Below, piece after piece: positions 41,901 through 51,900 of a DNA stretch of 64,000 nucleotides. The number at the start of each line of letters is the position of its first letter. The first letter of the stretch is position 1. The translations under genes and the position numbers were made by a program. The notes beneath the pieces are model-generated. The model did no database searches and had not been told where the DNA came from. It saw nothing but the letters and a program-made list of their open reading frames with translations. The DNA is from Todiramphus chloris collaris (lineage: Eukaryota; Chordata; Aves; Coraciiformes; Alcedinidae), in NCBI GenBank assembly GCA_025345505.1, contig JANVCC010000167.1:1348641-1412640 (forward strand). Direction: 5' to 3'.

Positions 41901-44877
41901 TGGATTGCACAGAACTTGGGGTTGGTGAGAAAAGAGAGAAGCGAGTACAAATTCAGTGTCTGGTAAAAAGGCTTTGCTTTCTAACAAATGTGTTTGTATG
42001 TAATGGTAATTATAACGCGTCTGCCTGGGGAAAGGGTAGTAGAAAAGAGCTGGGTTTTAAGCTTTCCTTCTGCTTCCACAGACTCAGGGAACATGTTGTG
42101 GATAAAAGCAAGCTCCCAATCTTAATCTTTCCAGAAGGTAAGAGGCTGATTTATCCTTTATCTCCACTCAGTGTAGATGTCATCCCTCTTCTCTTTTCGT
42201 GGCTTCTGACGCTCAAATGCGTTTTCACCTTGGGCTGTAATTTTATTAGGGCATTCCTATTTTTCCCTTTTTAATACAAGATGGCACAAAGACAGCACAA
42301 TCCTGTCCCTGGCTGTTTGGTCTTCTGGCAGAAGCTGCAGGCAGAGGAGTGGGAATTGCCCTGTGAATATCAATTCACTGTCCTACAGATCGAGCCTCCG
42401 CCTTGTGCTTTTTGTCTCGACTGTTCTGACTTTGTTCAGGGAGTCAGACATGAGACAAAGAACAAAGCAATCAGGGGATTGATGCTTAACCTAAAAGGCC
42501 TGCGTTTGCTCCTCAGTGCGTGCAAGACCTGCCCGCTGATCTCGTGTTGCTACTGAAATGTGGTAGGTGGGCTGTGTGAAATAACGACTTCGGTTTCTCT
42601 TCTGGACAGGCACCTGCATAAACAACACATCTGTGATGATGTTCAAGAAGGGGAGCTTTGAAATAGGAGGGACGATCTATCCTGTTGCCATCAAAGTAAG
42701 TGGAAAAGAGCTGGCTGCTGAGTTGCCCAGTTTGGGATCTGTTTTTGTCAGGGCCCCAGGTCTTGGTATAGCTGCTGATGATACAATTTAGCTGCTCAGT
42801 GTAGCATAGTAGCTCTGGCAACTGGCTGCATTCTGTGGATGATTCCTGGAGTATAAGCATCTGAACAAGTTAAGTCCTTCAGCTTGTGGAGCCTGGCTGG
42901 TAGGACCTGGTGGAGTCAGCTTCTTTCTCCAGAAGGCTGGAAGGAAGGGAGATCCAGCTAGTCCTTCCTGGTGCTGAAGGTAAGGGAGCACACAGCTCGA
43001 AGCAGACTTGGCTCCCTCGGCAGTTGGGTGACATCTACTGGTGGCTTTGTTGCAAGAAGCAGCTCTAATAAGCCCAGGCTGATTTTTTTCTACAGCCTCA
43101 TTCTAAGCAAACGTATGTTAGTTAGGAACTTTCTCTCACTCTGGCACAGGACTGCAAGCATCCACCTCTGATCTGAGATGGCCTGTGATGGTCTTTGGGG
43201 ATCAGGTTGTATCGGTTGGTGTTTTAATCCGTGATCTGTTACAGTATGACCCTCAGTTTGGAGATGCCTTCTGGAACAGCAGCAAATACAACATCGTGAG
43301 CTATCTGCTGCGAATAATGACCAGCTGGGCCATTGTTTGCAACGTTTGGTACATGCCACCAATGGTTAGAGAGGTAAGTTAGCATCTCTGTGATGGGTTG
43401 CTAGTTAAGAACCTGACCCTACCTGCAAGTGCTTCTTTTTAGCCTTAATTTCCTCCCGCTCCCCTACCAATCCCGTGTCTCCAAATCAGGATTTTATACT
43501 GGACTTCTGTTGACTTGGATATATGATTTGACTCGGCTTTTCTTGATGGGGTTTGGTACCATCAGCAGCGCATCAGATAGGTAAAGGGTAACAGTAAACA
43601 CAGTGCTGTTGACAGCAGAAATGCTGTTCATGTTCCATCATGTTAGAGCAATTTTTTTCCCCTGATTTTAATGCTTAAGAGTAAAAATGAGCAAAATTAT
43701 TATCACATTGGAACATCAAATTGCATTGACGTAAGGGATGGATCGTTTAATAGTGAGCTAATTTGATGAGGCAGCAGATGAAAAGTGTTCTGGACCTCTG
43801 TTTCAATTGACTTCTCTGTTTCACGTTTAATTTATGATCCTTGCAGGAAGGTGAAGATGCTGTGCAGTTTGCCAACAGAGTGAGGTCAGCCATCGCTCGC
43901 CAAGGAGGACTGACAGAACTTCCCTGGTGAGTGATGCCAGCCTTGTTTATGCTTCACGGACTGCTTGATGTTAGCTCGAGAGGTGCTTCCTCCCTTAGCC
44001 TTTGACAGATGACATTCACCAGAACTTCATTCCACTCAGGATAAACAAGGGAGTAACGTCACATGCATGTGTGTGAAAGTCAAAATCCAGGATGCCTAGA
44101 GGTTTTCTGGAGCACGTAGCTCTCACGCAGTGAGTTTTGCCTAAAGGCTCTCCACTTTTGAAGAGGGCCTCTTAAGAGTTGTTTCTCATGCTGAGATTAA
44201 GAAGCAGAAGGGAAGTTTCTTGGCAAAACCGACCAACGACCAACTAAGTATGCACAGGGTTTGAGGCCTTCTGCTCTTTGTCCTACCTTGGGAAGGAGCA
44301 GCGTAATGCCTAGGTTTCATAGGACTGTACCAAACAAGCTTGAGAGCAAGATTCTGATGAAGAGAAGGGGCAAATGGATACAACTGTGAGGCCCACTTTG
44401 CCCTCTGAATGATGTAAGGCAAGAGACAGCTATGGTATCGCAGAAGATTGACTCTACAGTCGTCTAGGGAAGTAGCATCCCAGATTGGCAACGATCTCTA
44501 TGGTAGGTGCAACCTGTAGGCCACGATTGGTAGGCTGCTTTAGTGGGCTGTACTGAATGTTTGTTCAACTTCAAGTTAATGTTTCAATAGACATGCTTTA
44601 ACTTGAATGTTCTAGAAGTTCTGAAGAGAAGTAGTCTTCAGCTTTTAGATTTAAGACTCTAGAGTTGACTTAGAGAGTTAATAGAGTACACAGGGTGATA
44701 ACAATAGTGGTAACAGTCAGGAGTTACTTTTCTCTCTTCCTGTGTTCCAGGGATGGAGGTCTGAAACGTGCAAAAGTCAAAGATACTTTCAAAGAAGAAC
44801 AGCAGAAGAATTACAGCAAGATGCTAGTGAGAAATGGATCAATAGGAGGTCTGTCTACAGGAACAGAGTCAGACTGA
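20832..44877 (+). CDS. GPAT3: Glycerol-3-phosphate acyltransferase 3, complete
   Basis: GPAT3 acylates glycerol-3-phosphate to lysophosphatidic acid with acyl-CoA, the first step of glycerolipid and triacylglycerol synthesis, in the ER and on lipid droplets. Exons are 20832-20975, 31167-31239, 37581-37851, 38353-38427, 39462-39551, 39721-39814, 40183-40298, 42082-42137, 42610-42695, 43245-43373, 43847-43926 and 44751-44877. They join to 1341 nt, or 446 residues; human GPAT3 has 434. Residues 11-40 form a membrane helix ending [11 protein letters not shown], and a second hydrophobic region spans about 140-186. Motif I is NHTSPID with His232 and Asp237, motif II is FERSE at 274-278, motif III is FPEGTC at 304-309, and motif IV is at 330-335. 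The N-terminus (VSLGISE..YM then WATIRIEKG) and the C-terminal [10 protein letters not shown] are GPAT3-type rather than GPAT4-type. The start is set by homology and has G at -3 and +4. All splice sites are GT-AG. Confidence 0.96.
22001..22135 (+). repeat. Direct repeat copy b (GPAT3 intron 1)
   Basis: This is the second copy of the 134-bp sequence at 19496, with about 15 differences by hand count. It lies 2.5 kb from the first copy, on the other side of exon 1. Confidence 0.75.
22388..23125 (-). mobile_element. CR1 LINE, 5'-truncated
   Basis: On the + strand it opens with aaatcatagaattgtcaggg and runs through the 3' UTR and RT C-terminal remnant to ctcatccaccagcactccc. It lies in GPAT3 intron 1, antisense to the gene. 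A 219-residue antisense open frame is CR1-derived. Confidence 0.92.
23367..23420 (+). mobile_element. Short CR1 reverse transcriptase fragment
   Basis: About 54 bases encode [18 protein letters not shown] on the + strand, which matches the CR1 RT stretch before its catalytic box. It abuts a minus-strand CR1 endonuclease piece. Confidence 0.75.
23422..23965 (-). mobile_element. CR1 LINE endonuclease-domain fragment
   Basis: Translation of the minus strand gives [11 protein letters not shown], then [18 protein letters not shown], and further on [17 protein letters not shown]. These are landmarks of the CR1 AP-type endonuclease domain. Frame breaks show it is dead. Such 5' parts of CR1 are rare, as most copies keep only the 3' end. 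Confidence 0.85.
23966..24550. other. GPAT3 intron 1 sequence
   Basis: Nothing is recognised between the CR1 endonuclease piece and the next CR1 copy. Confidence 0.4.
24553..25170 (-). mobile_element. CR1 LINE, 5'-truncated
   Basis: This is a reverse-complement CR1 tail of the same type as the copy at 4473, with the gactccacaacctctctggg block and the tcttctcttctccaggcc block. A G-rich expansion at 24634-24663 sits inside it. Confidence 0.9.
24634..24663 (+). repeat. G-rich tract, quadruplex-prone
   Basis: Five runs of four to eight G separated by single T lie on the + strand, inside a CR1 copy in GPAT3 intron 1. It would also be G-rich in the pre-mRNA. Confidence 0.7.
25856..26196 (+). mobile_element. 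CR1 LINE 3' end with internal 34-bp duplication
   Basis: This sense CR1 tail runs from the RT C-terminus ([17 protein letters not shown]) to gattctgtgattct. Bases 25979-26012 are repeated at 26013-26046. Confidence 0.9.
26200..27465. other. GPAT3 intron 1 sequence
   Basis: No element is recognised, apart from a T/G-rich low-complexity stretch at 26900-27175 with many runs of T and GG. Confidence 0.45.
27470..27730 (+). mobile_element. CR1 LINE 3' end fragment
   Basis: This sense CR1 tail contains gggttgcccagagaagttgt, then gagcaacctgctctagtggg, and ends at gccattctatgaatc. Confidence 0.92.
28266..28915 (-). mobile_element. CR1 LINE, 5'-truncated
   Basis: This reverse-complement CR1 copy runs from cgtagaatggcttggattgg to ctttctcctcaggtctgctc. 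It is more diverged than its neighbours and probably older. It is antisense in GPAT3 intron 1. Confidence 0.9.
28920..31160. other. GPAT3 intron 1 sequence
   Basis: No repeat or exon is recognised, apart from a run of T at about 29403-29422. Minus-strand open frames of 70-90 codons look like chance. Confidence 0.4.
31167..31239 (+). CDS. GPAT3: GPAT3 coding exon 2
   Basis: This 73-nt exon lies between ttcaacag and gtgaga. It encodes [20 protein letters not shown] and then PAAN, with phase 1 at the end. WATIRIEKG is a GPAT3 signature; the rest of the linker is variable. It was found by reading frame and homology, since no long open frame marks it. Confidence 0.93.
32556..33003 (+). mobile_element. 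CR1 LINE, 5'-truncated
   Basis: This sense copy in GPAT3 intron 2 starts with gaggatgatgaggggactgg and ends at catgtttctatgatg. It has the same 3'-end type as the copies at 4.5 and 24.6 kb, but in the opposite orientation. Confidence 0.92.
34030..34172 (+). mobile_element. CR1 LINE 3' end, very short
   Basis: This sense tail of about 140 bases has gatgtggcttagtgatggac and gtcttttccaacctagatga and ends at ttctgtag. It is of the same type as the copy at 25856. Confidence 0.88.
34270..34480 (+). repeat. Inverted repeat, left arm
   Basis: This 211-bp arm pairs with 35477-35687 in reverse complement without gaps. I counted three mismatches. The loop is about 1.0 kb. Both arms lie in GPAT3 intron 2. 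See findings. Confidence 0.93.
35477..35687 (-). repeat. Inverted repeat, right arm
   Basis: This is the reverse complement of 34270-34480, about 98.6% identical. No other copy was noticed in the window. Confidence 0.93.
35690..37575. other. GPAT3 intron 2 sequence
   Basis: No repeat or exon is recognised between the inverted repeat and coding exon 3. Confidence 0.45.
37581..37851 (+). CDS. GPAT3: GPAT3 coding exon 3
   Basis: This 271-nt exon lies between cccaag and gtgagt. It encodes [35 protein letters not shown] and [17 protein letters not shown], and ends with the start of the second membrane region ([17 protein letters not shown]). Confidence 0.96.
38353..38427 (+). CDS. GPAT3: GPAT3 coding exon 4
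   Basis: This 75-nt exon lies between ctgtag and gtaggt. It encodes the membrane segment [20 protein letters not shown] and then LPNS. Confidence 0.94.
38551..39085 (-). mobile_element. CR1 LINE, 5'-truncated
   Basis: This reverse-complement copy opens with agaatcataaaatcacggtg and contains gggcagcttcttccaacctt. It lies between GPAT3 coding exons 4 and 5. It is fairly diverged. Confidence 0.88.
39462..39551 (+). CDS. GPAT3: GPAT3 coding exon 5
   Basis: This 90-nt exon follows a T-rich tract and ccag, and ends before gtgagt. It encodes [20 protein letters not shown] and then LSGTIRYHN, close to the human GPAT3 order. Confidence 0.94.
39721..39814 (+). CDS. GPAT3: GPAT3 coding exon 6 (motif I)
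   Basis: This 94-nt exon lies between ttgcag and gtacaa. It encodes [20 protein letters not shown] with the HX4D catalytic motif, ending DGCYAM. Confidence 0.95.
40183..40298 (+). CDS. GPAT3: GPAT3 coding exon 7 (motif II)
   Basis: This 116-nt exon lies between tttgcag and gtgatg. It encodes [20 protein letters not shown] and [18 protein letters not shown]. Confidence 0.95.
40666..41046 (+). mobile_element. CR1 LINE, 5'-truncated
   Basis: This sense copy runs from gttgttcaggctggagaaga to ccctgacaattctataatc. It lies between GPAT3 coding exons 7 and 8. Confidence 0.93.
42082..42137 (+). CDS. GPAT3: GPAT3 coding exon 8
   Basis: This 56-nt exon lies between ccacag and gtaaga. It encodes [18 protein letters not shown] and the first base of the motif III Gly. 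Confidence 0.94.
42610..42695 (+). CDS. GPAT3: GPAT3 coding exon 9 (motifs III and IV)
   Basis: This 86-nt exon lies between tggacag and gtaagt. It encodes [20 protein letters not shown] and then GTIYPVAIK. Confidence 0.95.
43245..43373 (+). CDS. GPAT3: GPAT3 coding exon 10
   Basis: This 129-nt exon lies between ttacag and gtaagt. It encodes [20 protein letters not shown] through [18 protein letters not shown]. Confidence 0.95.
43847..43926 (+). CDS. GPAT3: GPAT3 coding exon 11
   Basis: This 80-nt exon lies between cttgcag and gtgagt. It encodes [20 protein letters not shown] and then GLTELPW. Confidence 0.94.
44751..44877 (+). CDS. GPAT3: GPAT3 last coding exon
   Basis: The exon follows gttccag. 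It encodes [20 protein letters not shown] and [10 protein letters not shown], with a bird tail [10 protein letters not shown] before TGA at 44875-44877. The tail is about ten residues longer than the human one. Confidence 0.95.
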
Positions 44878-45915
44878 GTGGTGTGGTTCTTGAAAAATAA
44901 TTTTTGCACACCCAGCCTTAGCAGGAGTAATTTTAATTAAAACAAACAAACCAAACCACGGGGACTGGAGCAACGCAACTCCCTCGTCATGTGTATGCAT
45001 CTGCTCTGTATGGCTGGTGCAGAGCCTGCCAAGGGCAGTGTCTCTGCAGCTCTCCCCCTGCCTTTTCACTCTTCTTGCTCCCCTGCCTCTTCCCATCTTC
45101 ATGTGCTGATGCACTGCAGCTCCTGCTGCTCTCGAGCTGAATGTGTGGAGGGATAAGAGACAAAAAGAAGAAAGAAGGACCACTGTTTCTTCCGAGTTTG
45201 TAAGGATGAAGGGAAGTACTCTGAATGGATGATGGATGCACTCAGGACACTGGTTGTGTGCAGATACTTCTTGTTCGTGGTACTTTGAAGCTTTAAATGT
45301 AACAAAACTTCCTTCTCCCCCCCCCCCCCCCCGGTTGCTCACGGACTTCTAGTTGTAGATGATTTAAATAACCGGTTTTAGGATGATGTCAGAACTGTAA
45401 GATTGCCCCTCTTGGTTCACTTGCACCTGGATGTACAAGGCAGGGGCAGGAGCAAGGGCTACAGACCCCAAAGGATGGGAAAGGAACTGCCCTGCCATGG
45501 ATCATCAGGAATTTGGCCTTTTAACATGGTGTTGCCTTGGAGAACTTCTACCTGAGGGAACATAAGTGTTGAGTCCTCAATCTCCCTGTCCACTGCTGCT
45601 GTGGAAGTTGCTTTCTTGAGATCTGGAGCTGTAAAGGTAAGGTACTGCTAAGCAGGTGGACAATATAGACTAGGACAGATGAATTTTTATGAAGTGGGTT
45701 TTCAGGACTCCCCTTCTGCCAAAAGTGCTGCTAATGTCTTAAAGATCTCAAGAGAGCCACTCCAGGAACACATTTAGTGTTGATCTGGACTAGCAAGAGC
45801 TATCAGAACTGTAGGATCTGCACGTCACCTGTGATACAAGATGTGGCATGTTCAAATCTGCAATATATTGCTGTCTGAATGTAAAGAGAAATAAATTCTA
45901 TATTTCTAATGGGTC
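44878..45915 (+). other. GPAT3: 3' UTR of GPAT3 with poly(A) signal
   Basis: AATAAA at 45890-45895 is followed by a GT-rich stretch (gtcttgtgtggtgttt), the usual downstream element. The UTR is about 1.04 kb. A run of about 16 C lies at 45317-45332. A second AATAAA lies at about 45952. Confidence 0.75.
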
Positions 45916-45919
45916 TTGT

Positions 45920-48900
45920 GTGGTGTTTATATTCTTCTTTGAATGTCTGTGAATAAAACATCTACACTTCCTGAGTACTTGAAATTACAGTCATGGAAAC
46001 TTCAGACAGTGTGACAGAAAAGACAAATTGTAGTGGAGCTCTTACCTGATTTCAAACCTGACCTTTTTCCTTTTTTTCCCCCCTCCTCTTCAGAAGGAAA
46101 GACCATTTATGACTTAGTGTTCTTTATTTCTAGAGCGGGAGCAACTCATGCAGGCTGAACCTGAAATGACAGCATGAAGTCCCATTAGGGAGACTCAATG
46201 GATCTGTAATTAACTGGAAAACAGCTACAGATTTTTAAATTGGTAACAAAAGGGGCTCATCTAAGTAATTTTTTTTCCTGCAGCATGGAGATTTTTAGTT
46301 TAATGCTGGGGGAAAAATACAACTACATTGTGTTTCACAGCTGATAATAAAGTTTAAAAATATTGCTCCAAAAAAGGGTGCCTTTTATGGTTTCTCACAT
46401 AGTCAGTGCACTTACTCGAGGACAGATAGATTTATTAATTGACTATTCCATTAATATATTCTATGAATATGCTAAATATGCATTCAGTATATCATACTTT
46501 GTCTAGGATATCTGGTTGTGAAGCCTCTTGGAGGTGTGTGACCTGGAAAGAAAGCATTGGGAAGGGATTCTTAGGGAAAAGTTTTTAGGTTTAGCATGAC
46601 AGGTCTGGAAGAACAAAATTGTTTATATTAAAAGAGTTTAAGAGTGGTAAGTGAGATGCAGCAAAGTTGGTTGGGTTTTTTTTGCTTAATGTGAATTTAG
46701 TTCACCTTTGAGCTGTTATTTATTGTTAGGATGAACTGCTCGTGCAAGTGTTGGGCTAATGAAGGTGTGTGTCGTAACTTATGGATATGAACTGTGAGCT
46801 TGAGCTTTCCTGGATTGCACCTGTGGTGGAAAGCTTTGTAAGGACAACTTAACCTTATAAAGACACACCTGCAATTTAAGTAACACATAGAAAAATCTAT
46901 TATAGATAAATACTGGGGTGTGTATATAGATAATATTTCTTCTATGGTGTAGTTTGTGATGTATTCCTCTGTACATGGAACAAGAAGGGTTTTAGTGAAG
47001 GTTTAAATACCCGAGTCCAAAGAGGGTCCTCACAGTTGGTTTATGGGTGATGTTCTTCTCCTTTTTTTTCCCTGCTTTTGGAGTTAATCATCAGCAACTG
47101 AGCTGCAGTGGATTTTTGAAACGTTAGCTGCTGGATAGCACACACTGTGAGGTGCAGGGGTTTCTAGCAACAGGTTTATGAGCTTTGGGAGTAGTGCCAA
47201 AGACTGCAGTTTGCTTCTTGCTTAGGGCAAAACTGGATTGTTAAGGCAAAAAGCCCTGTGAAGTCAAAGGATGATGACAACAAGGTAGGACAATGAAATG
47301 TCTGCAAGCCAAAAGAAGTTCTGTGTCTGTATTTTATTTATTATTTAAATTTACTTCCAACAGATTTATAAATAGCTCCTAGTGAACTCATTGTCCAATA
47401 AAGCCTGCTTTATTTTGGTGAGAATTTATACAAAAAACATGTATACCAGCTGTATGAGTGGCACCAAGGACTGCATGAGCGGAGTTGCATGTATGGCTCT
47501 GATAAGTGGCACCCCTCAGTTCTTCATTGCTGCATGACTGGAGATGTGGGCACATGGATTAAGCTGTTAAGGTTTCTCAGACCTGCTGTTGCTCCTACAT
47601 CTGAAGATGTTTATTCCTTGATTTGATTTCTGGCAAGACTTGGTATCTTTTTGGTCTTGCCTCCATAGTCTTCTCATAATGTCTGAAAACATTGTGTCCA
47701 GGGAGGCTGTGGAGCGGTGGTTACTGCTGATAGACCGTCCTGGGTTTTAGCACAAAGTTGTTAAGGATGTGAGTTACATGTGTGAGTTGTTTGGAAATGA
47801 GGATTAACTTCAGAGAAGTGGTTTTATTGGGCAGTGGTATATACCATAATGGCTAGGAGGAGGACGGTGAGTAGAAGGTATCTCTTGGTTCCGTGGCAGT
47901 TAAGCTCCTCTCTTCTTTTTTCTACCTTTCCAAGGCTTTTTGTACATTTTTTGCCATTCCCCCTGACAGATCTGGGAAATGTTGCAGCTGAGTTGGGTTG
48001 GATCAGCAGAGACAGGTGAAGAAATCCATGCAACACTTGAAGTCTTACTTTCTAGTGCTGGGCACGTAAAACATTGATTTTTATTTCAGGACCTAAGTAT
48101 GTATTTTTGCTTGGATTTAGAGGAAGACATCTGCATTCAGAGAAGGGGGGGGGGGAGGGGGTGCTTTTCAAGCTCTGACAAAACATTGATGCTCCTTACT
48201 GACTGGGCAAAAAATCCCAGGTATTTGGTTTTCAAGATGGTGATGGAATCCAATTGGAATGTCATTAGTTCTTTTCACATGGCTGACGTCTACCTGCTAT
48301 TTCGACCTGGAGGAGAGTGTGGGTAGCAAAGGATTCTGTATCCTGTTAAATTGATCTGCCCCTCATACATTAAATGTATACAGGCTGCCCTTGTAGAAGA
48401 CTCATGGTTGACATTGAAGGAGACTGAAGGAAAATAAGAGTCCTCGGAAACTTGAGATGAAAAACTCAGTATTGGCTTTGGAAACTCCACAGCTAAATTG
48501 TTTTACCCTGAGATTTAACAATTAAAAATGCCTTTGTCCTGTCCACTAAACTGATGGATAGTGGGTTCTGGTTAAGATTTAGATCTCAGGAGGTTCACAC
48601 GGGGCTAGTCCAAATCACTCTAGAGGGCTCAGGGTGCACTGGATCCCTCTGTCACTGAAGAAGTTACTGGTCCCAGTATGGCACTCTGAAGGACACTGCT
48701 TGGAGCGTGGATATAGGCTGGTATGTACTGCAAAACACCAGTCTCACCTCAGCCATGCATGAGCTGGACTAGGAAGCTGCTAAAAAAAGTCTTGGTAATT
48801 TTTTTTAATAGTCATTTGGGAGACAAACCAGCTGTTGAAGCTAAACAGTGAGGTTGAGCTCTTGACTCTGTTACAGCTCTGCTTCTTGCCATTGCTCCCG

Positions 48901-51900
48901 AAGAAAGGTGGCAGTGCCATTTCCAGCTTGGATTTGTTCCCATCCAGAATGTTTTGTGATGTTTTGGTTTGTTGTTTTGGGTTTTTTTTTTTTCTTCCCT
49001 GGAATGGACATAATAAAAAAAAGGCAGGAAAATGACCTCCAAGAGTCAAGATACAGACTCCAATGATTGTTCACTGTCTCCATGTTGTTATTAAATTTCA
49101 TGAGGCTGCCTTTTTTGCCCTGATTTGCTGGGTAAAAATCTATACAAATGAAATTCATGTGCAGTCAGTAAATAATAATGAAAAGGTAAATTAATTTTAC
49201 AGAGAAGCCAGTGCATGTAAGACATCATTTGGAATGATGGTGATTTTTTTATTTATTTATTCATTTATTTGCCCAGATCATGAAGCTATTACAGTCTTTC
49301 AAAATTAATATCTGGCTTTTAGGCTCTATAATGGCTTGTGTGACCTCTTCTTACCCTTTGCCTAATAAGTGAAATGATAACTGTTTTTAAAGACAAGGCC
49401 GGATAGTTCCCTGGATCAGACTGATATTTCTGTTTAATAGGATGGGATGGGCAAGTGCTTGGCTCTGTTTCCCAAGCTGAAGACTGGTGATGGGGCCACC
49501 TTTGGGGCAGGAGATTCTGGAGTTTGCCCAAACTTCCTTGCAACATGGTGAGGAGGCAGAGAGAAATCTCCCTGCCATCTCTTCCTATCTCTTCTCTGGA
49601 GGCCAAGCATGGCCCAGAGGTGGAAGCTTAGCTCGAGGTAACTAGCTTGCAGTTTGGGCATCTCTGGTGGCAAGAGCCACCTCTCCCCACCCAATTCCAG
49701 GATGTTCCTGGTGCTCCCACCAGTTGCAGTGACCACTGTGTCCTTACACCATGGTAGTGTACAACCCATGGGCTGGACTTAATGCAGTTTTTTTTCCTCA
49801 CGGACCAGTTGGTGTGCACAGCCTGTTTTGGAGACGTCACTTTGTAAGGATTTTTGTTTCAGAGCGAGCGTGAGAGATAAATAACCCGTAACTTCTGTGA
49901 ATTGCTCTGACGTGGGGTGTCTTGATGCTGTTCCACTGGTCTAGCTTGGTTCATTTTACTGGAGTCATGTCAGTTTGAAACAAGAATGGATCTTAGCAGT
50001 GAGTTTTTTAGCTACAATACATGCCCTGTCTTAGTACTTAAGCTTTTAAGTCCTGCTCATTCCAGAGCTGCCGCATTTAAAATAAATTGCACAAAAACCT
50101 AAAGGAAACTTGCTCTTAAACCTTGACGCTACTGCCTTAATCCAACCACATTCTGAACATATTGCAGGGAAGCAAGTAATCTTGTCTTTCAGCTGATGAC
50201 TGCAAAAAGGTTTATTGAGTTGTGTGTTTGGTTGTTCTGGTTGGTGTGGGGTTTTTTGTTTTGTTTTATATGGTTTTTGTTTGTTTGATGTTTTGGGGTT
50301 TTTTGTGGCGTGTGTGTATTTCTTCTTTTGTTGTTATTTATTTCCAAGTAATATTTTTATGCAATGAATTGTCTGGGAGGTGTAACTTGTAACCTTATCT
50401 TTCTACAAAACAGAAGGAACATTCCAGCTTTGGGTAGCAGAGAGGCTTTGGGGGATGAGCTGGTGCTGAGCTAGGATGGGAGCAAGGGGCTCGTGCTCTT
50501 GACACATCAGTCTTCCCTGATGCTCTTGGAGTTTTTAATTGAAGGGAATTCTTCCTAGAGCACTACTACCCTTGAGGGCCTTTTGGTGTTAGGTTAGACA
50601 TGCCAAGACCTCCTGCCTCTGAATTGACTTGTTGACTTGAGTGAGAGCTTTACTGAGCTGAACAAGAGTGGGTTTTTCTGCTTTGCTTGTCAGGGCTTCC
50701 TGTCTTTTGTCAAGTGTTTGCTGCAACGTAGGTTTTGTTTGGCTGTGCCATTTCATGCCTGATGTTTGCTAGTTGTTTTTCAAAAGTCAGGCATGAGTTT
50801 TGCCACTGAAAGATGATGTCTCTGTGCTTTCAGATTTGTTTTCCTCCTATTTCTGTCCCACGGGCTCGATCTCTCTATGTCCTGTTCCCGTAGAGTAGCT
50901 GATCACTGTCTTCTGCAATTAGTTACAAAGAAAGATGAGATTAGCCCTGTGTTCTCCTCATTTCATCCTAGGATAAGGGATTAGTCCAGATGCTTGACAG
51001 CACTGCATACACTGAGCACTGTGGTGGAGTGCCAACCCACGCAGGGACCGCTCGAGCACAAAACAACCCTCGCGTGGCATGCTCTTAATTTTCTGTCTCG
51101 TGCTTCATCCTGTGCGATGGTTCCACTTAATTATTGCACTGCACAAGTGGGCTGCCTGGACAGGGATTAATCCTTTCCAAGAATTGCAATCAGACTTCCA
51201 CTTGTGCTTTTGACTCCTAATGCTGGGTTCGTGCTTAGGAGAAGGGATGGGAATGCAGAAGCGTGGTCTCTTGTCAGCAGCAGGCATTTCTTCCTGGTCT
51301 TGCTCGACCATGATGACAATGATCATACCTGTGGGGGAGGGAGAGGAAGGACCTTTCTTAGGAGGTAGTCAGCCCTAAGTCAATCTATGTGAACAAATTA
51401 GTGATCTACTCAAGTCCCAAATCCACCATTTTATTTAGCTGGGCTGGCTTAAGGTAAAAATTAAAGCATTTTTGTCTCCGGTTTTGGGGAGGGGTTGGGG
51501 AGAGAGGGAGGGTACTTGGGCTCCTTGGGTTGTTAAATGTCTGGGTGGGTATTAGGTGCTGTCTTGGGATGCCAAAAAACCTTGCATCTTAATCTTCATG
51601 TGCCAAAAGATTACTGGAAATTGTCCTCAACACCTTGAGAAAGGTAGTGCCCCAAAAATTCAGAAGCAGAGACTGGGATTAGTTCTGCGAAGGTCCACTT
51701 AACACATGCATTAAGAAGAAGACATAGCTGAGCAGGGAGAGCAGTTATGGCTTCTGAAATAACGTGCTGTTTAGAAGATACAGTACTCAAGCCAGACTGT
51801 CCCCATAGTTTGTACTCAGTACCTTCTGGAACTGTGCTGGGCAGTCGAACGACCATCTCTTCACACATCAAAGGGGGCAATACCTCTGCTTGTGTTCAGT

